From Nitrospirota bacterium (lineage in GTDB: Bacteria > Nitrospirota > Thermodesulfovibrionia > Thermodesulfovibrionales > Magnetobacteriaceae), in assembly GCA_015233265.1 (NCBI GenBank), contig JADFXZ010000127.1, forward strand, positions 1 through 6,368: a stretch of DNA of 6,368 bases, given 5' to 3'. The notes beneath the pieces are model-generated. The model was not told the origin of the DNA, made no database searches, and saw nothing but the letters and a program-made list of their open reading frames with translations. This document shows, one piece after another, positions 1-5,091 of this stretch. Made by a program: the position numbers and the translations under genes. Numbering within the stretch: the stretch's first letter is position 1; each line of letters begins with the position of its first letter.

Positions 1-1277
1 ATACGATAGAGGCCGTTATTGGCGGCTCTCTCGCGCACAAGGCTGGCCTCAGGGCGGGCGATGAGTTAATCTCCATCAACGGTCACACAATTGCCGACGA
101 GATAGACCTCCTGTTCTATACAAACGAGCAGACATTCTCTATGCTGCTCAGTAGACGCGGGAAGCTGTTTGAACGAACAATCAATAAGGAAGACGGCAAT
201 TACCTGGGCATTGAACTCAAACAATTTAAGATATCGATATGTAAGAACCGGTGCATTTTCTGTTTTGTCAATCAACTGCCCAAGGGCCTCAGAAAGACCC
301 TCTACATAAAGGACGAAGACTACCGCTTGTCCTTTCTCTATGGAAGCTACATCACACTTACAAACCTAAGCGCTGCCGACAAGCAGCGCATCATAGAACA
401 GCGCCTCAGTCCGCTGTTCATATCAGTTCACTCGACAAACGATGAGATCAGGACAAAGCTGCTTGGCAGCCCCAAGGCCGGGGAGATATTAAAGGAAATC
501 CAGTTTTTAGTAAAAAACAAGATAAAACTCCACGCCCAGATAGTTCTCTGCCCCGGATATAACGACGGAGACGACCTCGATCACACCATAAATGACCTTA
601 AAAAATTCTATCCATACATGACATCGATAGCCGTTGTGCCTGTTGGCCTAACCACCCATGGGAATAAGAAACTAAAGCCGGTCACTAAAGAAGACGCACG
701 CGCAGCTATCACAACAATTGAGGCGTTTCAGAAGAAATTCCTAAAAAAATACGGTGAGCTGCTCGTCTATGCCGCCGATGAGCTGTACTTAAAGGCTGAG
801 TTGCCCTTCCCTGCCCTGAAGGACTACGGCGAACTGCATCAAAAAGAAAACGGCGTTGGGATGGTGCCTGAGTTTTTACACAGGACGGAGAGGTTCAGAA
901 AACTTAAACACGTACCTAAGACTCCCATCTCGATGTTTACGGGCACATCGTTCTATCCATATCTAAAGCAATTTTCACAGAAATTAATCAAGAAGACCGG
1001 CATAGACATAAGGGTAGTCCCCGTAGAAAATCAGTTTTTTGGCACAACTGTAACCGTAACCGGCCTGCTTACAGGCCGGGACATTGTGCGAACCTTCATG
1101 GGACAGGTCAGACCCGGCGAGGTTATTTTTGTCCCAGATGTAACACTGCGAGATGGCCAGAATATGTTTCTCGATGACACGACAACAGCGTTTCTCACAG
1201 AGGCGCTCGATGTAAATACAATAATCGTAGAGTCTTCGTTTGAAGGCCTAATAAAGGCAATAGAGGAGCTGGATTGA
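1..1277 (+). CDS. DUF512 family protein (PDZ + radical-SAM-type + DUF512), 5'-truncated
   Basis: The reading frame is open from base 3 (codon ACG) to the TGA at 1275-1277, giving 424 visible residues. The family is usually about 430-450 residues, so only a short N-terminus lies outside the window. An internal ATG at 141 is not the start, because the codons before it encode a good PDZ-like segment (visible residues 4-32, with SLAHKAGLRAGDELISINGH). A radical-SAM-type Cys cluster CKNRCIFC (C-x3-C-x2-C) sits at residues 80, 84 and 87. It is followed by the family hallmarks DYRLSFLYGSYITLTNL, a 'DELYL' stretch, ENGVGM (282-287), GTSFYPY (from 314), GLLTGRD (354-360) and a C-terminal VTLRDGQNMFLDD. 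The Cys motif predicts a 4Fe-4S cluster and S-adenosylmethionine chemistry, but the substrate is unknown to me. It is probably cytosolic. The stop overlaps the aroE start (TGATG), so the genes are likely co-transcribed and translationally coupled. Confidence 0.9.
   Translation, partial: TIEAVIGGSLAHKAGLRAGDELISINGHTIADEIDLLFYTNEQTFSMLLSRRGKLFERTINKEDGNYLGIELKQFKISICKNRCIFCFVNQLPKGLRKTLYIKDEDYRLSFLYGSYITLTNLSAADKQRIIEQRLSPLFISVHSTNDEIRTKLLGSPKAGEILKEIQFLVKNKIKLHAQIVLCPGYNDGDDLDHTINDLKKFYPYMTSIAVVPVGLTTHGNKKLKPVTKEDARAAITTIEAFQKKFLKKYGELLVYAADELYLKAELPFPALKDYGELHQKENGVGMVPEFLHRTERFRKLKHVPKTPISMFTGTSFYPYLKQFSQKLIKKTGIDIRVVPVENQFFGTTVTVTGLLTGRDIVRTFMGQVRPGEVIFVPDVTLRDGQNMFLDDTTTAFLTEALDVNTIIVESSFEGLIKAIEELD
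1263..1268 (+). promoter_or_regulatory. Ribosome binding site deciding the aroE start
   Basis: GAGGAG inside the end of the DUF512 gene lies 8 bases before the ATG at 1277. The in-frame TTG at 1274 would be only 5 bases away and is a rarer start. The ATG that overlaps the upstream TGA by one base is therefore preferred. Confidence 0.7.
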
Positions 1278-2110
1278 TGATTACGTCAAAAACCAAACTG
1301 GCGGGGCTGATTGGCAAACCCGTCGGACACAGCCTGTCACCTGCGATGCACAACGCGGCATTTAAAGAGTTGGGGATGGACTGCCGCTATCTCGCCTTCC
1401 CGGTCGACAAAGAAAGGCTTGGCGATGCCATACGCTCAATTCGCGCATTGAACTTTCTTGGCGCAAATATTACAATTCCATATAAGGAAATGGCGATTGA
1501 ATTCCTCGATGACTGCCACGAAGAGGCAAAGTTCATCGGTGCCGTTAACACTATTGTAAACGACGGGAGCAGACTGATTGGTCACAATACGGACGGGCGC
1601 GGGTTTATGAAATCCATGGAAGAGGCAGCTGTGTCATTGAAAGACAAGCGGGTATTTATGTCCGGTGCCGGAGGGGCTGCTCGTGCTCTAACATATTACA
1701 TTGCAAATAATGCGGTTAATTTAAAGATATTCGACACCGACACACAAAAACTAAACGCCCTTGTTGCCAGCCTCAAAAAAATAAATCCAGAAGTCCACGC
1801 AGAGACCTCAGCTGATGCCATCAAAAATGCGGACGTCTTTATAAACGCCACCCCGCTAGGGCTTCACGCGGGCGACCCGCTCCCAGTTGACAGTGCGCTG
1901 CTGCACGAGGGTCTTGTCGTGTGCGACGTAATATACAAAGACACCCCCCTTATTGTCGAGGCAAAGAGGCTCGGCTGCCAAACCGTAAACGGCCTTGGTA
2001 TGCTGTTTTGGCAGGGCGTTTTAGCATTTGAGCTTTGGACGCAGCCCGGCGCTGCCCCTGTTGACGTCATGAGGGCTGCCCTTATGGAGGGCTATAATCG
2101 TTTATTATGA
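1277..2110 (+). CDS. aroE: Shikimate dehydrogenase
   Basis: This enzyme reduces 3-dehydroshikimate to shikimate in the cytosolic pathway to chorismate and the aromatic amino acids. The 277-residue product has the usual length. The N-terminal substrate domain shows GHSLSP (17-22), ANITIPYK with catalytic Lys70, AVNT (89-92) and NTDGRG with catalytic Asp106. The nucleotide-binding domain has the glycine loop GAGGAAR (130-136). INATPLGL, DVIY (217-220) and NGLGMLFWQG (238-247, with Gln246) complete the family signature. Two details depart from the textbook enzyme. The second beta strand of the Rossmann fold ends in FDTDTQK where NADP-dependent members usually have an Asn-Arg-Thr motif. The loop after Tyr220 (YKDTPL) is about two residues shorter than the common Y-x-P-x-x-T form. 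The start is the ATG overlapping the DUF512 stop. Identification is secure; cofactor preference is not. Confidence 0.96.
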   Translation: MITSKTKLAGLIGKPVGHSLSPAMHNAAFKELGMDCRYLAFPVDKERLGDAIRSIRALNFLGANITIPYKEMAIEFLDDCHEEAKFIGAVNTIVNDGSRLIGHNTDGRGFMKSMEEAAVSLKDKRVFMSGAGGAARALTYYIANNAVNLKIFDTDTQKLNALVASLKKINPEVHAETSADAIKNADVFINATPLGLHAGDPLPVDSALLHEGLVVCDVIYKDTPLIVEAKRLGCQTVNGLGMLFWQGVLAFELWTQPGAAPVDVMRAALMEGYNRLL

Positions 2111-2120
2111 TATTTATCAT
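2107..2120. promoter_or_regulatory. Candidate FNR/DNR-type operator
   Basis: ATGATATTTATCAT is a perfect palindrome containing TGAT-N4-ATCA, the core of the FNR/DNR consensus TTGAT-N4-ATCAA; only the outermost bases differ. It overlaps the aroE stop codon and lies 218 bases before the next gene. Its centre (2113.5) lies exactly 41.5 bases before a start site predicted from the TAGTAT hexamer at 2143-2148, the geometry of class II FNR promoters. A Crp/Fnr-family regulator is encoded nearby. Binding is inferred, not shown. Confidence 0.4.
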
Positions 2121-2142
2121 GGTATTTTGTCATACGAACCTG

Positions 2143-2148
2143 TAGTAT
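2143..2148 (+). promoter_or_regulatory. Candidate -10 element for the 2338 gene
   Basis: TAGTAT matches 4 of 6 bases of TATAAT, including the first T, the second A and the last T. It would give a start near base 2155 and place the FNR-type palindrome at -41.5. No independent -35 is evident, as expected for an activator-dependent promoter. The leader would be about 180 bases and include the palindromic element at 2191-2270. An alternative -10, TATAAA at 2311-2316, lacks a convincing -35. Confidence 0.25.
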
Positions 2149-2167
2149 AAGTTAGAAACTAATACTA
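2143..2167. repeat. A/T-rich hairpin after aroE
   Basis: TAGTATAAGTT (2143-2153) and AACTAATACTA (2157-2167) form an 11-bp stem with one A-A mismatch and a 3-base loop. No T-run follows, so it is not a standard intrinsic terminator. It overlaps the candidate -10 element and could be an operator or an mRNA 3' end structure. Confidence 0.4.
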
Positions 2168-2190
2168 AGCAGCAGACATATGAGTAATTT

Positions 2191-2270
2191 TGTCATTCCT
2201 GCGGACGCAGGAATCCAGCACTTCAGGTGTTGACGTAGGGACTGGATTCCAGCTCAAGGCTGGAATGACA
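2191..2270. repeat. Palindromic dispersed-repeat element (REP/MITE-like)
   Basis: The element is bounded by a perfect 9-bp inverted repeat, TGTCATTCC (2191-2199) and GGAATGACA (2262-2270). Inside, 2195-2203 pairs with 2206-2214, and 2246-2253 pairs with 2259-2266 around the loop TCAAG. In an alternative fold, GGAATCCAG (2210-2218) pairs with CTGGATTCC (2242-2250). Elements of this style, whose chance ORFs read like 'VIPADAGIQ', are familiar as multi-copy intergenic repeats in many Gram-negative genomes. Copy number in this genome cannot be seen from one window. It sits in the probable leader of the 2338 gene and encodes no protein. Confidence 0.75.
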
Positions 2271-2323
2271 GAATAAGGACAATCAGCTTACAGCTATGAA
2301 TGCAACTTAGTATAAACTACTAC

Positions 2324-2329
2324 GGAGGT
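2324..2329 (+). promoter_or_regulatory. Strong ribosome binding site for the 2338 gene
   Basis: GGAGGT, a near-perfect Shine-Dalgarno, is placed 8 bases before the ATG at 2338. This fixes the start and excludes the ATG at 2330, which touches it. Confidence 0.8.
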
Positions 2330-2337
2330 ATGACAGT

Positions 2338-2754
2338 ATGGACAGTTATGTAAAGAATTTCATAATAGCAAGCGTAGTGTATTTGGGGCTGTCGTCGCTG
2401 ATTGGCATTATGATGATGGCCTCCCCCACCCATTTGACATTTAAATTCGTCCATTCGCACCTGATGTTATTGGGCTGGGTAACGATGATGATATACGGCG
2501 TGGGGTATCATGTGCTGCCAAGATTTGCAGGGCGCGTGATAAAAAGCCGCAAGGCGGCAGAGGCACAGTTCTGGCTTGCAAACATCGGGCTAATCGGAAT
2601 GGTCATTTGTTATTCAATACCTATGAGCAGCACTCAGGAAGGAATTTTAAGAATGCTTGGCGCCGTGTTTGGCGTCATGGAGGCCGTCTCTATAATGCTG
2701 TTTGTTTATAATATGCTGGCAACGCTTGTACCAAAACCGGAGCATCCAGCCTAG
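2338..2754 (+). CDS. Small four-helix membrane protein resembling heme-copper oxidase subunit I (CcoN/NorB-like)
   Basis: The 138-residue, very hydrophobic product has about four membrane helices (roughly 7-27, 38-60, 77-96 and 105-127) and no cleavable signal peptide. Helix 2 carries FVHSHLMLLGWV (37-48), with His39 and His41, followed by YHVLPRFAGR (57-66) with His58. This pattern resembles the helix II low-spin heme-ligand region of cbb3-type oxidase subunit I and NO reductase NorB. Full subunits have at least 12 helices and bind the active-site heme-copper centre through further histidines in later helices; these are absent, so it cannot be a complete oxidase. Heme binding, redox sensing or NO handling are possible roles, all inferred. 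It stands alone, convergent with the Crp/Fnr gene and possibly under an FNR-type site. The resemblance rests on motif recognition, so family assignment is moderate while the gene itself is certain. Confidence 0.8.
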   Translation: MDSYVKNFIIASVVYLGLSSLIGIMMMASPTHLTFKFVHSHLMLLGWVTMMIYGVGYHVLPRFAGRVIKSRKAAEAQFWLANIGLIGMVICYSIPMSSTQEGILRMLGAVFGVMEAVSIMLFVYNMLATLVPKPEHPA

Positions 2755-2889
2755 CATCCTTCGACAGGCTCAGGATGATTCGCGCAACAGGCTCAGGATG
2801 ACTTGATTTCTCTATTACACTATATCCAGACGTTTCACTATATTTGGACGTTACACTATATCGAGGCATCCTGAGCTTGTCGAAGGATG
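2755..2889. repeat. 23-base inverted repeat between convergent genes
   Basis: The left arm (2755-2777, starting CATCCTTCGACAGG) and right arm (2867-2889, ending GTCGAAGGATG) are reverse complements at 22 of 23 positions, 89 bases apart. Each arm can also fold on itself (CATCCT/AGGATG ends). The left arm begins immediately after the TAG of the 2338 gene, and the right arm ends 16 bases beyond the crp-type stop. A partial extra copy, ACAGGCTCAGGATGA, appears at 2764-2778 and again at 2787-2801. The sequence style is that of a dispersed intergenic repeat. It could end transcription from both sides, though no T-run is present. Confidence 0.8.
2818..2867. repeat. Three tandem 18-base repeats (CACTATAT units)
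   Basis: Units begin at 2818, 2836 and 2854, exactly 18 bases apart: CACTATATCCAGACGTTT, CACTATATTTGGACGTTA and the partial CACTATATCGAGGC. The first two share 14 of 18 bases. They fill the spacer between the inverted repeat arms. The spacing is short of two helical turns. No protein of plausible composition spans them. Confidence 0.75.
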
Positions 2890-2905
2890 GGGTCAACGCA
2901 GTCAC

Positions 2906-3565
2906 TCAATGCCCGAACAGCTCAAGCCCTTCGAGGTCTTTGATGACGAACATGCCTTTTTCCTCCGAAAGAAGGCCGAGCTGTTTAAACTTGCTGATAG
3001 TACGAATGGAGGTCTCAACCGAAGTGCCGGCCATGTCGGCGATGTCCTGCTTGGTGAGTTTGAAATCAATGTGCAGGGCATCAGGTGAGGATTTCAGCGC
3101 AAGTTTCAGCAGCAACGAGGCAATGCGGCTCTCCACACGCTCCAGAGCAATGTTTTTCAGCGTATCGTGGGAGTCTTTCATCCGGTCACTCAGCAGTGAG
3201 GCAATTGAAAACATCACGTCCGGGAACCTGTCTATGATCTTAAAAAGGTTTTTTCGCGAGACCTTTAGCACCGTAGACTGCTCCATTGCCACGGCATTAG
3301 CCGGATACGGGAATCCCTTAAACGCGGCAACCGCCCCGAACAGCTCCTTTGGCTGAATGATTTCAAGAATGAGTTCTTTGCCGTCCTGCGACTGCCGGGT
3401 TATCTTTACCTTACCTGTTGAGACTATATAAAGCCAGTCAGAGCGGTCGCCCTCTGAAAATATCATCTCCTTTTTCTTATAGGCCGCGCTTTGGAAATAT
3501 GGCATTATCTCAGCAACGTCTTCATCAGAGAGGACGCTGAAAAAAGTGACCTCTTTAAGATTCAT
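2906..3565 (-). CDS. Crp/Fnr-family transcriptional regulator (DNR-like, effector unknown)
   Basis: The 219-residue product has the family length and layout: an N-terminal effector domain (about 8-110, with IFSEGD 35-40 and YIVSTGKVKI 46-55), a dimer helix (about 115-150) and a C-terminal winged helix (LTKQDIADMAGTSVETSIR, 170-188). It contains no cysteine, so an FNR-type Fe-S cluster is ruled out. The cAMP phosphate-binding Arg and its partner Glu are missing: the loop reads FGAVAAF...YPANAVA (76-93), a 'YPA' form common in DNR-like proteins. In the recognition helix, Glu184 and Arg188 are kept, but the Ser usual in FNR/DNR (E-x-x-S-R) is Ile187. It should act as a cytosolic dimeric DNA-binding protein. 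No clear Shine-Dalgarno precedes the ATG, though that start matches the family N-terminus. It lies 76 bases after the GGDEF gene on the same strand, possibly co-transcribed. Confidence 0.92.
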   Translation of the reverse strand: MNLKEVTFFSVLSDEDVAEIMPYFQSAAYKKKEMIFSEGDRSDWLYIVSTGKVKITRQSQDGKELILEIIQPKELFGAVAAFKGFPYPANAVAMEQSTVLKVSRKNLFKIIDRFPDVMFSIASLLSDRMKDSHDTLKNIALERVESRIASLLLKLALKSSPDALHIDFKLTKQDIADMAGTSVETSIRTISKFKQLGLLSEEKGMFVIKDLEGLELFGH

Positions 3566-3641
3566 AGCAAGTACACATCAAATCTAAACAACAACGAATA
3601 AGAAATCTTCCTGCGATATTTTACGCACGGGCGGTGTAAGC

Positions 3642-4955
3642 TCACTTCTTACACAACAACACAAAGAGGGCATTGAGCGCATCCAGTAAATCCCTGATTA
3701 CGTTGTATAGATTGTCTGTCATCTCAATCCCGTGTGTCTTAATCTTAACAAGCAGCAACTCCCAGTCAGCCTGTTTCCATACACCGTCTCTTTCCATGAT
3801 AAAATCCAATATATTGTGGCACAAGATAGGAATAACCTTATCTACATCCGCGTCAACCGGCAGGGCTGACACGTAGAGCTTCTTTATGGCCTCAAGCAGA
3901 CTGCCGATGTACTGAGTGATGTCGTTTGAGAAAGGGACCCCGCTGCGTTTAGCGTCTATTAGCAAATCCACCCAGCCGTCCTCGTCCCAGACGCCTTTGC
4001 GCGCAAGGACAAAGCCGCTGACCTTATCGAGTAAAAAGCCGATATCCCTGTTAGTCTTCTCACAGGTCTCGGTAAAGAATCTGTATCGATTCCTTCCGCC
4101 TTCTTTGGCGCGATACATGGCGGCGTCTGCCTCTTTCAACAGTGTTTTCAACGAATCGCCGTCATCGGGAAATAATGATATGCCAATGCTGACACCCAAA
4201 GAACAGTTAGTCGAGTTTATATAAAACGGCTTCCCAACGGAGACAATTATCTTTGTGGCAACATAGCAAACATCGTTGGGTTCTTTAATATTTGTAAGCG
4301 TTATGATGAACTCATCGTCACCGAGGCGCGCTACCGTGTCAGATTCTCTGACGCACTGTGTCATCCTGGCGGAGGCGTCAATCAGCAGCTGGTCACCAAC
4401 ATCATGGCCCATCGCTTGGTTTATACCGCTTAAATCATTGATATCTATCATCATAAGCGCCATAGAGTGCTGGCTTCGTTTTGCCATTTTTAGGGCCTGC
4501 TCAAAGCGGTCAAAAAACAGAGAGCGATTGGGAAGGCCTGTCAACGAATCATAAAATGCCAATGCGTTGAGGTTTTGTTCAGTACGATGTTTATAGAGCG
4601 CCATCTCCACATTGGAGTGCAGCTCTTTGCTGTTAAACGGCTTTAGCACATAACCATAGGGCAGTGTTAACCTCGCCCGCTCTAAGATTGACTTGTCCGA
4701 ATGTGCGGTCAGATAAACGATGGGAACGCTCATTCTCTTTTGTATCTCACCGGCGGCCTCGATGCCGTCCATCCGCCCCTGCAGTCTGATATCCATAAGG
4801 ATTAAGTCCGGCTCATGCTTGAGCGCGCTTTCGATGGCGTCCTCTCCAGAAAACTCATGCGCTACAACAACATACCCAGCGCTCTCAAGAATGTCTTGTA
4901 TATAGGCGGCGGTAAGCCCCTCGTCCTCTACTATCATTATCTTGTTCTTAGGCAT
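3642..4955 (-). CDS. Response regulator: REC-GGDEF with duplicated C-terminal domain
   Basis: The 437-residue product starts at the ATG (4953-4955) preceded by AAAGGAG; an upstream in-frame GTG (4968-4970) overlaps that site and is rejected. The receiver domain (about 4-122) has acidic Glu10/Asp11, phospho-acceptor Asp55, Thr83 and Lys105 (LKPF). The GGDEF domain (about 132-295) shows DSLTGLPNR (136-144), DIN (171-173), GHDVGD (183-188) and a signature that reads GDDEF (212-216) instead of GGDEF. The RxxD inhibitory c-di-GMP site is intact (RESD, 203-206). The DxDxFK stretch is degenerate (DINDLS). After the domain, two related units of about 50 residues (315-364 and 385-434) share a GVW-x4-W-x2-LL pattern. 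The family makes cyclic di-GMP from GTP, but activity here is doubtful. The likely partner is the kinase encoded just upstream in transcription order. Confidence 0.93.
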   Translation of the reverse strand: MPKNKIMIVEDEGLTAAYIQDILESAGYVVVAHEFSGEDAIESALKHEPDLILMDIRLQGRMDGIEAAGEIQKRMSVPIVYLTAHSDKSILERARLTLPYGYVLKPFNSKELHSNVEMALYKHRTEQNLNALAFYDSLTGLPNRSLFFDRFEQALKMAKRSQHSMALMMIDINDLSGINQAMGHDVGDQLLIDASARMTQCVRESDTVARLGDDEFIITLTNIKEPNDVCYVATKIIVSVGKPFYINSTNCSLGVSIGISLFPDDGDSLKTLLKEADAAMYRAKEGGRNRYRFFTETCEKTNRDIGFLLDKVSGFVLARKGVWDEDGWVDLLIDAKRSGVPFSNDITQYIGSLLEAIKKLYVSALPVDADVDKVIPILCHNILDFIMERDGVWKQADWELLLVKIKTHGIEMTDNLYNVIRDLLDALNALFVLLCKK

Positions 4956-4960
4956 CTCGT

Positions 4961-4967
4961 CTCCTTT
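4961..4967 (-). promoter_or_regulatory. Ribosome binding site of the GGDEF gene
   Basis: On the minus strand AAAGGAG stands 5 bases before the ATG at 4955. It decides the start against the GTG codon at 4968-4970, which would lie upstream of this site. Confidence 0.7.
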
Positions 4968-4975
4968 CACAAGTT

Positions 4976-5005
4976 AATATAGCTTATTCACATTGATTCA
5001 GGCAA
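4976..5005 (-). promoter_or_regulatory. Candidate sigma-70-type promoter for the GGDEF gene
   Basis: Minus-strand TTGCCT (5000-5005, 4 of 6 matches to TTGACA) is followed after 18 bases by TATATT (4976-4981, 5 of 6 matches to TATAAT). Transcription would start near 4969, just ahead of the Shine-Dalgarno, giving a very short leader. It would let the regulator be expressed separately from the kinase gene. Confidence 0.3.
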
Positions 5006-5016
5006 GCTTGATTTTC

Positions 5017-5083
5017 CAGGGCAAACGCATTGGCAATCCTGGAGAGGAAGTAACTGCTGCAAGTTTCAAATGCGTTTGCCCTG
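5017..5083. repeat. Perfect 15-bp inverted repeat between kinase and regulator genes
   Basis: CAGGGCAAACGCATT (5017-5031) and AATGCGTTTGCCCTG (5069-5083) are exact reverse complements separated by 37 bases. The element begins 8 bases after the kinase stop codon in transcription order. No T-run follows on the minus strand, so it is not a standard terminator. It may be another dispersed palindromic repeat, or a structure that separates or stabilises the two mRNA parts. Confidence 0.8.
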
Positions 5084-5091
5084 TGATTTTC

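Noticed and set aside
1060..1079. Perfect 8-bp GC-rich stem with a CTTA tetraloop inside the DUF512 gene
   Set aside because: It encodes the conserved GLLTGRD region, has no T-run and lies mid-gene, so protein constraint or chance explains it.
2181..2234. Small ORF (17 codons) reading MSNFVIPADAGIQ
   Set aside because: This is the typical chance translation of the palindromic repeat family; no ribosome binding site is present.
2818..2867. CRISPR-like array
   Set aside because: Units are 18 bases long, contiguous and partly divergent, with no spacers and no cas genes.
2690..2905. Minus-strand ORF through the convergent gap
   Set aside because: It consists of repeat translation (PSFDKLRM and similar) plus the antisense of the oxidase-like gene's end, with no plausible domain.
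2844..3356. Plus-strand 170-codon ORF opposite the Crp/Fnr gene
   Set aside because: It is Ser-rich antisense of a well-supported gene and begins within repeats.
3575..3581. TTTGAT half-site just upstream of the Crp/Fnr start as an autoregulatory site
   Set aside because: The opposite half-site does not match ATCAA, so only one arm is present.
3634..3654. 7-bp stem (GTGTAAG/CTTACAC) over the GGDEF stop codon as a possible terminator
   Set aside because: It is short, not GC-rich and has no T-run on the minus strand; it does not qualify as an intrinsic terminator.
4993..5012. Two TTGAT half-sites upstream of the GGDEF gene as an FNR site
   Set aside because: They are direct, not inverted, and 15 bases apart, which is not FNR geometry.
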